A stretch of 64,000 nt of DNA from Perca fluviatilis (Eukaryota; Chordata; Actinopteri; Perciformes; Percidae), in NCBI RefSeq assembly GCF_010015445.1, contig NC_053134.1:8999265-9063264 (forward strand), given 5' to 3'. Below, piece by piece: positions 23,082 through 33,904 of this stretch. The translations under genes and the position numbers were made by a program. The notes under the pieces are model-generated. The model did no database searches, was not told the DNA's origin, and saw only the letters and a list, made by a program, of their open reading frames with translations. The number at the start of each line of letters is the position of its first letter. The first letter of the stretch is position 1.

Positions 23082-23492
23082 TGTTAGAATAATTTAATTA
23101 TCAAGAATAGACAGAGACCACTGAAGTTATAATAAAGTTCATTTTACTTGAGAACCCAACAAGGAGACAATTACAGCACTCACAGCATGAGTACAGAAAT
23201 GACTAATGTAAGCCTCAAACAGTAGCTTATTTATGTGTGAAATACAATCATAATACAGAGTTTGATGTCGTCAATTGTCTATCTTGTCAGTTTAGATGTC
23301 GTCTCCTCTCTCTGGTCAGACTCGATGGCGTCCCCTTTATCTGGTCAGAGAGACGCATGTTCTGTCCTCGGGCCCCAGACAAGATAGCCAGTGACTCCAT
23401 GCTATCTTGTGGGAGTATTCAGTATAATATTATTCTATGCAACCAGTTTAATAATAACAAGAGGGAAAGTATGTATCATAATTTCCATAACA
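23082..23492. mobile_element. Putative solo LTR inside the minisatellite
   Basis: A 411-bp non-repeat insertion begins TGTTA and ends TAACA, the TG..CA form of long terminal repeats. It is flanked by a near-identical 5-bp duplication (tatac at 23077-23081, tttac at 23493-23497). It contains AATAAA near 23131. No internal retroelement coding region is present. Orientation and family are unresolved. Confidence 0.5.
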
Positions 23493-24112
23493 TTTACTAT
23501 GACTTTTTCAACATACTATACTATGACTTTTTTTAACATGTTATACTACAACTTTTTTCAACATACTATACTATGACTTTTTTTTCCGATATACTATACC
23601 ATGACCTTTTTTTTAAACTTATTTTAACATATTATACTATGACTTTTTTAACATGCTATACTATGACTTTTTTCGACATACTATACTATGACTTTTTATG
23701 ACTTTTTTTCAACACACTATACTATGACTTTCAACATACTATACTATGACTTTTTATGACTTATTTCCGACATACTATACTATGACTTTTTTGACATACT
23801 ATCCTATGACTTTTTTCAGACTTTTTTCGACATACTATTCTATGTTATTTCCGACATGCTATACTATGACTTTTTTATGACTTATTTTCGACATATGGCT
23901 TTTTTATGATTTATTTTCAACATACCAAACTAAGACTTTTTTGACATGCTATCCTATGACATTTTTTTATATACTATACTATGACTTTTTCAACATACAA
24001 TACTGTGACTTTTTATGACTTATTTTCTACATACTATAATATGACTTCTTATGACTTATTTTCGACACATGACTTTTTTTTATGTTACATTTTTTTATAT
24101 TTTAATATTTTT

Positions 24113-24240
24113 GAACACACAACATACAGAACAAACAAATACAATCGAACAGGAACCAAAACCCTCACCCACCCCCCACCCTCTACGGTCTCGAGGAAAA
24201 CAAAACAAATCACCAGTATGTTTTTGGACATACTATAACC
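24113..24240. repeat. Higher-order spacer block, copy 1
   Basis: A distinct non-unit sequence within the minisatellite: 'gaacacacaacatacagaac', then 'aaccctcacccaccccccac', then 'tctcgaggaaaacaaaacaa', and 'atgtttttggacatactata'. Recurs at 25149, 26264 and 28314, and partly at 26961, with near-identical wording. Confidence 0.9.
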
Positions 24241-25148
24241 TTTCCTTTTTTTTTTTTTTTTTCAACATATGACTTTTTTATGATTTATTTTCTATATACT
24301 ATAGTGAGTTTTTTTATGACTTTTTTTTTCAACATACTATACTATGACTTTTTATGACTTATTTCCAACATAGTATACTAAGACTTTTTTGACATACTAT
24401 CCTATGACTTTTTTCGGATTTTTTTCGATATACTATACTATGACATTTTTTCAACCCAATATACTATGACTTTCAATATACTATACTATGACTTTTTAAG
24501 ACTTATTTCTGACATACTATACTATGACTTTTTTATGACTTTTCTTTTCGACATATAATACTAACACTTTTTTGATATGCTATCCTATGAGTTTTTTGTG
24601 ACTTCTTTGATATATACTATACCAAGACTTTTTTATGACTTTTTTTGATATACTCTACTATGACTTTTTTAACATGCTATACTATGACTTTTTTCGACAT
24701 ACTATACTATGACTTTTTTTTCAATATACTATACTATGACCTTTTTTTAAACTTTTTTTTAACATATTATACTATGACTTTTTTAACATGCTATACTATG
24801 ACTTTTTTCGACATACTATACTATGACTTTTTATGACTTTTTTTCAACACACTATACTATGACTTTCAACATACTATACTATGACTTTTTAAGACTTATT
24901 TCCAACATACTATACTATGACTTTTTTGACATACTATCCTATGACTTTTTTCAGACTTTATTTGACATACTATTCTATGTTATTTCCAACATGCTATACT
25001 ATGACTTTTTATGACTTATTTTCGACATATGGCTTTTTTATGATTTTTTTTCGACATACCAAACTAAGACTTTTTTGACATGCTATCCTATGACATTTTT
25101 TATACTATGACTTTTTTTATGTTACATTTTTTATATTTTAATATTTTT

Positions 25149-25275
25149 GAACACACAACATACAGAACAAATACAAACAATCGAACAGGAACCAAAACCC
25201 TCACCCACCCCCCACCCTCTACGGTCTCAGGGAAAAACAAAACAAATCACCGGTATGTTTTTGGACATACTATAA
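25149..25275. repeat. Higher-order spacer block, copy 2
   Basis: Same block about 1.04 kb after copy 1, with a few substitutions ('tctcagggaaaaacaaaac', 'tcaccggtatg'). Confidence 0.9.
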
Positions 25276-26263
25276 CCTTTCCTTTTTTTTAAATTTTTTT
25301 TTTCAACATATGACTTTTTTATGATTTATTTTCTATATACTATAGTGAGTTTTTTTTATGACTTTTTTTTTTTCAACATACTATACTATGACTTTTTATG
25401 ACTTATTTCCAACATAGTATACTAAGACTTTTTTGACATACTATCCTATGACTTTTTTTCGGATTTTTTTGAGCAACTATACTATGACATTTTTTCAACC
25501 CAATATACTATGACTTTCAATATACTATACTATGACTTTTTAAGACTTATTTCTGACATACTATACTATGACTTTTTTATGACTTTTTCTTTTGACATAT
25601 AATACCAAGACTTTTTTGATATGCTATTCTAGCTCTTTTTAACATGCTATACTATGACTTTTTTTCGACATACTATACTATGACTTTTTTTTTCAATATA
25701 CTATACTAGGACCTTTTTTTAAACTTTTTTTTAACATATTATACTATGACTTTTTTAACATGCTATACTATGACTTTTTTAACATGCTATACTATGACTT
25801 TTTTTCACATACTATACTATGACTTTTTTATGACTTTTTTTTCAATACACATATACTATGACTTTTTCAACATACTATACTATGACTTTTTAAGACTTAT
25901 TTCCAACATACTATACTATGACTTTTTTGACATACTATCCTATGACTTTTTTTTCAGACTTTATTTGACATACTATTCTGTTATTTCCAACATGCTATAC
26001 TATGACTTTTTATGACTTATTTTCGATATATGGCTTTTTTTATGACTTTTTTTCTGACATACCAAACTAAGACTTTTTTGACATGCTATCCTATGACATT
26101 TTTTTTATATAATATACTATGACTTTTTATGTTTTTTTTTAACATACAATACTATGACTTTTTATGACTTATTTTCTACATACTATAATATGACTTCTTA
26201 TGACTTATTTTCGCAATACATACGACTTTTTTTTAAGCATTTTTTTTATATTTTAATATTTTT

Positions 26264-26400
26264 GAACACTAACAACATACAGAACAAACAAATAAATCCA
26301 GACAGGAACCAAAACCCCCACCCACCCCCACCCTCTATGACTTGTCTCGAGGAAAACAAAAAATAAATCACTGAGTATGTTTTTGGACATACTATAACCT
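26264..26400. repeat. Higher-order spacer block, copy 3
   Basis: More diverged copy with small insertions ('gaacactaacaacatac', 'aatccagacaggaacc'). It lies about 1.1 kb after copy 2. Confidence 0.85.
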
Positions 26401-26960
26401 TTTTTTTTTTAATTTTTTTTTCTAACATATGACTTTTTTATGATTTATTTTCTATATACTATAGTGAGTTTTTTTTCATGACTTTTTTTTTTTCAACATA
26501 CTACTATACTTTCTGACTTATGACTTTATTTCCAACATAGTATACTAAGACTTTTTGACATACTATCCTATGACTTTTTTTCAGCGGATTTTTTTCGATA
26601 TACTATACTATGACATTTTTTCAACCCAATATACTATGACTTTCAATATACTATACTATGACTTTTTAAGACTTATTTCTGACATACTATACTATGACTT
26701 TTTTATGACTTTTCTTTTCGACATATAATACCAAGACTTTTTTGATATGCTATTCTATGACTTTTTTAACATGCTATACTATGACTTTTTTCGACATACT
26801 ATACTATGACTTTTTTTTCAATATACTATACTATGACCTTTTTTTAAACTTTTTTTTAACATATTATACTATGACTTTTTTAACATGCTATACTATGACT
26901 TTTTTCGACATACTATACTATGACTTTTTATGACTTTTTTTCAACACACTATACTATGAC

Positions 26961-27015
26961 TCGGTCTCGAGGAAAACAAAACAAATCACCAGTATGTTTT
27001 TGGACATACTATAAC
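26961..27015. repeat. Higher-order spacer block, truncated copy 4
   Basis: Only the right half is present ('cggtctcgaggaaaacaaaa' onward), joined directly to a minisatellite unit at its left. This marks a deletion or unequal-exchange junction. Confidence 0.85.
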
Positions 27016-28313
27016 CTTTTCTTTTAAAAAATTTTTTTTTTCAACATATGATTTTTTTATGATTTATTTTCTATATACTACAGTGAGTTTTTTATGACTT
27101 TTTTTTTCAACATACTATACTATGACTTTTTATGACTTATTTCCAACATAGTATACTAAGACTTTTTTGACATACTATCCTATGACTTTTTTTGGTTTTT
27201 CTTTCGACATACTATGACATTTTTTCAACCCACTATACTATGACTTTCAATATACTATACTATGACTTTTTAAGACTTATTTCTGATATACTATACTATG
27301 ACTTTTTTATGACTTTTCTTTTTGACATATAATACTAAGACTTTTTTGATATGCTATCCTATGAGTTTTTTGTGACTTCTTTGATATATACTATACCAAG
27401 ACTTTTTAATGACTTTTTTTGATATACTCTACTATGACTTTTTTAACATGCTATACTATGACTTTTTTCGACATACTATACTATGACTTTTTTTTCGATA
27501 TACTATACCATGACCTTTTTTTTAAACTTTTTTTTAACATATTATACTATGACTTTTTTAACATGCTATACTATGACTTTTTTCGACATACTATACTATG
27601 ACTTTTTATGACTTTTTTTCAACACACTATACTATGACTTTCAACATACTATACTATGACTTTTTAAGACTTATTTCTGACATACTATACTATGACTTTT
27701 TTATGACTTTTCTTTTCGACATATAATACTAAGACTTTTTTGATATGCTATCCTATGAGTTTTTTGTGACTTCTTTGATATATACTATACCAAGACTTTT
27801 TTATGACTTTTTTTGATATACTCTACTATGACTTTTTTAACATGCTATACTATGACTTTTTTTAACATACTATACTATGACTTTTTATGACTTTTTTTCA
27901 ACACACTATACTATGACTTTCAACATACTATACTATGACTTTTTATGACTTATTTCCAACATACTATACTATGACTTTTTTGACATACTATCCTATGACT
28001 TTTTTTAGACTTTTTTCGACATACTATTCTATGTTATTTCCGACATGCTATACTATGACTTTTTATGACTTATTTTTGACATATGGCTTTTTTATGATTT
28101 ATTTTCGACATACCAAACTAAGACTTTTTTGACATGCTATCCTATGACATTTTTTTATATACTATACTATGACTTTTTATGAATTTTTTTTCAACATACA
28201 ATACTGTGACTTTTTATGACTTATTTTCTACATACTATAATATGACTTCTTATGACTTATTTTCGACACATGACTTTTTTTTATGATACATTTTTTTATA
28301 TTTTAATATTTTT

Positions 28314-28441
28314 GAACACACAACATACAGAACAAACAAATACAATCCAACAGGAACCAAAACCCTCACCCACCCCCCACCCTCTACGGTCTCGAGGAAA
28401 ACAAAACAAATCACCAGTATGTTTTTGGACATACTATAACC
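28314..28441. repeat. Higher-order spacer block, copy 5
   Basis: Near-identical to copy 1, including 'ctctacggtctcgagg'. The flanking units also match copy 1 closely for several hundred bases on both sides. Confidence 0.9.
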
Positions 28442-29068
28442 TTTTTTTTTTTTAAAAATTTTTTTCAACATATGACTTTTTTATGATTAATTTTCTATAT
28501 ACTATAGTGAGTTTTTTATGACTTTTTATACTTTTTTTTCAACATACTATACTATGACTTTTTATGACTTATTTCCAACATAGTATACTAAGACTTTTTT
28601 GACATACTATCCTATGACTTTTTTCGGATTTTTTTCGACACACTATACTATGACTTTCAATACTATACTATGACTTTTTAAGACTTATTTCTGACATACT
28701 ATACTATGACTTTTTTATGACTTTTCTTTTCGACATATAATACCAAGACTTTTTTGATATGCTATTCTATGAGTTTTTTGTGACTTCTTTGTTATATACT
28801 ATACCAAGACTTTTTTATGACTTTTTTTGATATACTCTACTATGACTTTTTTAACATGCTATACTATGACTTTTTTCAACATACTATACTATGACTTTCC
28901 ATGACTTTTTTTTTTCAACACACTATACTATGACTTTCCATGACTTTTTTTTTCAACACACTATACTATGACTTTCAACATACTATACTATTACTTTTTT
29001 ATGACTTATTTTCAACATATGACTTTTTATAACTTTTTTATGACATCCTTTTTTTCGACATTCTATAC

Positions 29069-30374
29069 ACTTCTAAGACCAAGGAGATGGTGCTGGATTT
29101 CCGTAGGTCTAAGCCCGCTCTGCTGCCAGTCTCCATTGAGGGGGTCAACGTGGAGGTGGTTAACATTTACACATATCTGGGGATACACCTGGACAATAAA
29201 CTGGACTGGTCAGCCAACACTGATGCACTCTACAAGAAAGGGCAGAGGCTGCAGTCCTTTAATATCTGCAGCAAGCTCCTCTGGATGTTTTACCAGTCTG
29301 TTGTTGCCAGGGTCCTCTTCTATGCTGTGGTATGCTGGGGAGGAAGCACAAAGAAGAGGGATGCTGGGCGACTGGACAGGCTGGTAAGGAAAGCTGGCTC
29401 TGTCGTGGGCGCTGAACTGGAGTGCATCACTACAATATCAGATAAAAGGACTCTGAACAAACTGCTCAACATTTTGGACAATAACTGTCATCCACTCCAC
29501 AGCACTATCACAAAGCAGAAGCATGATCAGCTCAAGACTACACACACTGCCATGCACAACTGACAGACTGAGAAAGTAATTTGTCCACAGGGCCATACAA
29601 CTCTACAATGCTTCACAAAAAGGAAGAGGAGAGCTAGTCTTCTCTGCATAGTCTGTCTGCCTCTCCTCCCTCTCCACTACTTCCACTACCTCCTATAATA
29701 ACAGTTATGTACTGACTGTCCACTGGCCCACTGTTTACTGCTTACACCGTTTACTGGTTAAATTAGCCCATATGCACAACCCCTCCCTCCATCCTTCCCC
29801 CAGCATGGACTGAGGTCTGACTTAATACTTGAACAATAGCTGTAACCCTATTACTTCAAACCTCTAATATTGACTGTCTATCCTACTGTCCACTTTATTC
29901 CCTTATAATGCCATATTTAATGCTGTCTTTTTTTAAACTTTATCCTTGCACTGCTATAGTTTTTTTTATATTACTATGTCTACATTATTCTCTTATATTG
30001 TCCATATTTAATGCTGGTCTCTAGACTTTATCCTTGCAGTATTGAACTTATTTGCACTACCACCATGACACACTCTCGTAGAGCACCTTACCATACATAC
30101 TGAATCACAGGGTCAGTCCCTGCCCTGTCACTGCAAACGTCTCATGCTTACACATCCATTAGTACATTCATGTGGATCTAGTATCTAGATCTAGATTTTT
30201 ATCTAGTATTTTTTTCTTTTATTGTCCATATTATTCATGTGGATTTGTTTGTTTTTTGTTATTTGTTATTTTATCATCCTGTTTATGATGTATGTTTATG
30301 TTGTGTGTGATGTCTGTAAGCTACTGGGACCATAAATTTCCCCTTGGGGATCAATAAAGTATCTATCTATCTAT
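29069..30374 (+). mobile_element. 5'-truncated L2-like non-LTR retrotransposon (LINE) tail
   Basis: Inserted in the minisatellite. The C-terminal end of a reverse transcriptase reading frame (29087-29563) includes MVLDFRRSKPALLPVSIEGV, TYLGIHLDNKLDWS and VLFYAVVCWGGSTKKRDAGR. It is followed by a 3' UTR ending 'ccccttggggatcaataaag' and a (TATC)n tail. The core reverse transcriptase catalytic motifs are absent because of 5' truncation. The clade assignment (L2/CR1 group) is from the motif style and tail. Confidence 0.85.
29087..29563 (+). pseudogene. LINE reverse transcriptase, C-terminal fragment
   Basis: A 158-residue open fragment corresponding to the region after the reverse transcriptase palm and thumb. 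It lacks the YADD-type catalytic motif and the endonuclease domain, so it cannot be active. The family's usual 'SRLFFLRR' segment looks shortened around KKGQRLQSFN, a small internal deletion. Confidence 0.8.
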
Positions 30375-31257
30375 GAATGAATTTTTTATGACTTTTTTTT
30401 AAACATACAATACTATGACTTTCAACATACTATACTATTACTTTTTATGACTTTTTTTAACATGCTATACTATGACTTTTTTCGACATGCTATAATATGA
30501 CTTTTTTATGACTTATTTTCGACTTATGACTTTTTTATGATTTATTTTCGACATACCATATTGAGTTATTTTATGACTTTTCTTTCGTCATACCATACTA
30601 AGACTTTTTTGACATGCTATCCTATGACTTTTTATGACTTTTTTGATGTACTATACTATGACTTTTTTTCGACATACTATACTAAGACTTTTTATGACTT
30701 TTTTTTATGTACTATACTATGACTTTTTTAACATGCTATACTATGACTTTTTTTCAACATACTATACTATGACTTTTTATGACTTTTTTTATGTACTATA
30801 CTATGACTTTTTTCGACATACTATACTATGACTTTCAACATACTATACTATGACTTTTTTATGACTTATTTTCGACATACCATACTAAGACTTTTTTGAC
30901 ATACTATCCCATAACTTTTTTATGATTCTTTTTCAACATTCTATCCTATGACTTTTTTCAACATACTATACTATGACTTTTTTATGACTTATTTTCGACA
31001 TACTATACTATGATTTTTTTATGACTTTCTTTCAACATACCATACTAAAACTTTTTTGACATACTATCCTATGACTTTTTTTATATACTATACTGTTACT
31101 TTTTTATGACTTTTTTCGACAAACTATACTATGACTTTTTTTTCAACACACTATACTTTCACTTTCAAAATACTATACTATGACTTTTTTTGACTTATTT
31201 CCAACATACTATACCATGACTTTTTTATTACTGTTTCAACATCCTATACTAAGATAA

Positions 31258-31308
31258 GAACTGAGCCTTAGTACATAGAGAACACACTCTACCAGGTGAG
31301 CTACCAGA
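31258..31308 (-). mobile_element. tRNA-derived SINE 5' fragment
   Basis: Minus-strand 'ggtagctcacctggtagag' and 'ctatgtactaaggctcag' match the head of the SINE at 45100-45265 and the fragment at 22191-22317. Confidence 0.55.
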
Positions 31309-31808
31309 CAAAGTACAGAAATTCTCAGAATTTTCTAATGATAAATGAAATTTTGACAGTATTTCAAAATGAAGATGACCATCTTGTACTTATGCGCTGT
31401 GGACACTTCCCCTGCACATTTTAGATGTTTATCAGCATCAACACACCTGTCTGACATGATCAGCTCAGTTTGTGTGCTAGCTTAACATTCCACTGTTTAC
31501 TCTGGCATTATTCTTTGCAGACTGGAAACACACGTTTCTTAGAAGAACTGAAGCTCAAGAAGTTTGAGACTGGTTTTCAGAGCCAAAGGTTAGGAGTTCA
31601 AATCCCCTACGCACCACTCCCCAACCTTCACTTGAACAGAAGCCCTGTTCCTTGGGCATACTCAACAGATGAGCAGGAATATGTCTGTTTGGCACTTCTG
31701 CTGACAGAATCTTCGTTTATTTCCATTTTTCTGCTCTTCTCCAATCCACACCGCCTTTTTCTTTTCCTGTTCAAAATGCTCGGCCCTGACCATCTCTACG
31801 GAGCACTT
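31309..31808. other. Unexplained 500-bp non-satellite segment within the minisatellite
   Basis: Unique-looking sequence bounded by a SINE fragment on the left and a T-run plus satellite units on the right. It includes an open frame at 31470-31823 without recognisable domains, whose end runs into the T-tract. A tRNA B-box-like 'ggagttcaaatcccc' occurs near 31592, so part may be another decayed SINE. Confidence 0.35.
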
Positions 31809-32701
31809 TTTTTTTTTTTTTAACATACTATACTATGACTTTTTCATGAACATGTATACTATGACTATTTTTAACATACTATACTGTAACCTTTTTGTGA
31901 ATGTTTTCAACATACTACACAATGACTTTTTTTCATCATACTATACTATGACTTTTGTTTCAAGTCACATTGTGACTTTTTTAGACAACCTATATGACTT
32001 TTTTCAACTAACTATAATGTGACTTTTTATCACTTTTTTTAGACAAACTATACTATGACTTTTTTCGACATACAATACTATGACCATTTTTGACATAGTA
32101 TACTATGACTTTTTGACATCCTATTCTTTGACTTTATGACATACTATACTGACTTTTTGTGATTTTTTTGTGTATATGTTAAAAAATAAACAAAAAAGTA
32201 TAGTATTTCATAAAAAGGTCATTGTCCAGTATTTTTAAAACGTCATAGTTTAGTATGTCAAAAAAGTCAGTTGGTTATGGCCAAAAAGTCATGTTATACT
32301 ATTAAAAAATAAAATGAAAATGCACCCAAATAACGAATAAATAGCAGTGTTGGAATGTAAGTTGGTACATTTAGGAATATATTATACATTTTATTCCACT
32401 ACAATTACTTTTGACAGCTTTAGTTATTGTGCAGATTTAGATTAATACACAAATATAAACTAATAACTTATGAGTATAGATTAAGCTACCTAACAGAAAT
32501 ATAATTTAAAATTAGCCCCACCTTTACCACCTGCCATATTAAAATGATGTACACATGAATACTTTCACTCCTGGTACTTTAAGTATACGAATGCTAATAC
32601 TTTTACTTGATAAGATTTTAAATGCAGGGATTTTACTTTTTATTGTTAAACTGTAGTATTACTACTAGTACTACTAGGTCTGAATAGGTCTTCCACCACT
32701 G

Positions 32702-33507
32702 ATAAATGCCATGAAACAGCACTCTAGAGACAGCTGCTCTTTCACTATTTCGTGTTACATTTTGTTGTGTCAGACGAGTAAAAGTGCATTTATGTTCAAT
32801 GGAAAGTATACAGTTTTTAGATTTCACCTTGCGGTATTAACATAAATAGATCAAACATTGCATTTGAAATAGTGAATAGGCCATGACAGGCTCCTAGGCT
32901 AAGGCATTCAGTGGAGATTAAAAAGGGACTCTAAAAATAGAAAGAAAAAAAACACACATGGAACACCAGGTAGTTGGACGGAGATAATAAATGTAGTTTT
33001 ACAGCATTTTGTGACATATGCATCATGTTGTTTTGGTTTCTTTTATCTATTTGTATGTATAAAACTCAACAAAGATTCAGTGTTATGTTGTATTGCACAA
33101 GTAAAATGAGCAGCATCACAGAAGACATCAACTTGAAAATGCTGAACAGTGTTCAATAATACATTAAATAGTTCTGACTTTGGTATAACATGATAAAAGA
33201 GGCAATACAGTTAACAATATTAGAAGTGTAGAATGACAAGTCCTCACTGGCCTAGGTCGGGAGGATGATGAAACGGTTTGATAATACAGTACTGCACCCT
33301 TATTTTGACTAACGATCCACAGTAAAACGCTATGATTATTGAGAAAACATAATTTAACATGCCCCTTTCTGTATTCAGTTACCTGTGGTAACTTTGAGGT
33401 CTTTGCCTTTATTTTCCCTTAAGTGCTCATGAATGTTCCTGATAGTGCACAGAAACAGAACACATACGCCATATATAAAACATTAATCCCATTTCCTTTC
33501 TCTCCAC
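32702..33507. other. Downstream flank of tigar
   Basis: No exon recognised. On the minus strand AATAAA (complement of 33408-33413) lies about 100 bases beyond the tigar stop codon and is a good candidate polyadenylation signal. Confidence 0.5.
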
Positions 33508-33508
33508 G

Positions 33509-33904
33509 CTATTTAGCAGCTGTGAGATTTTCTAGGTGATACTTCCTGTTGGTAAAGAGGCAGCGGGAAGCAGAGAGGACCGGGCCGGACTCGGACTGGC
33601 TAAGGGTGAAAATGAAGCGACTGATGCCTGTGTTCGGACAGGGTGAAAACAGCTGGGACATCTTCACCCCTGCAGGCAGAGAACTCTTTAAGTCCTCTAC
33701 AAGATGCTTGACGCCTACACGGATGTAAGCGCCGTGGCTCACGACCAGAGCATGGACCGGCACCCCCTGGAGACCATCATCAGCCGAGCCCACAGGAGCA
33801 ACGTGTGAGGCGCTGGCTGCCGAGGCACCTGGTCCTGACAGGCAGTGTTCATCCAACATTTGCTTGAAGAGGACTTTGAGGAATTTTTTGAATCGCAGCT
33901 TCAC
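33509..33904 (-). CDS. tigar: tigar coding exon 6 with stop codon
   Basis: 396 bp after acceptor 'cttgtttccag'. Encodes VKLRFKKFLKVLFKQM, the VVSHGAYIRVGVKHLVEDLK segment with catalytic His184, and the C-terminus. TAG is the complement of 33509-33511. Confidence 0.96.
   Translation of the reverse strand: MKLRFKKFLKVLFKQMLDEHCLSGPGASAASASHVAPVGSADDGLQGVPVHALVVSHGAYIRVGVKHLVEDLKSSLPAGVKMSQLFSPCPNTGISRFIFTLSQSESGPVLSASRCLFTNRKYHLENLTAAK

Larger units (their letters stand above)
21870..32300. repeat. About 10.4-kb AT-rich minisatellite array
   Basis: Hundreds of degenerate copies of units such as 'gacatactatactatgac' followed by 'ttttttatgacttttttc' (about 36 bp; shorter 24-bp variants also occur). 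Translations give low-complexity strings such as TYYTMTFF and ILYYDFF in all frames and are not proteins. The array is interrupted by SINE fragments (22191-22317, 31258-31308), a solo-LTR-like insertion (23082-23492), a LINE tail (29069-30374) and an unexplained segment (31309-31808). Units at both edges (about 21990-22100 and 32170-32300) run in the opposite orientation. Confidence 0.92.
21654..32701. mobile_element. Dispersed 'cagtggtggaagaagta' repeat bracketing a giant minisatellite
   Basis: The left end reads 'cagtgatggaagaagtattc' (21654) with 'caagtaaaagtcctgtattc' (about 21706-21726). The right end reads 'tttaaatgcagggattttac' near 32620 and 'ttccaccactg' ending at 32701, the inverted terminus of the same family. 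The intervening 10.4 kb is tandem repeat. No target-site duplication was seen, so the two ends could instead come from separate insertions. Confidence 0.5.

Noticed and set aside
29087..29563. A possible host gene encoding a 158-residue protein
   Set aside because: The sequence is the C-terminal end of a LINE reverse transcriptase followed by that element's typical 3' UTR and tetranucleotide tail.
22283..30831. Dozens of open frames such as MTFLTCYTMTFFDILYYDFF on the plus strand
   Set aside because: They are direct translations of the AT-rich minisatellite unit, occur in every frame, and carry no domain or splice structure.
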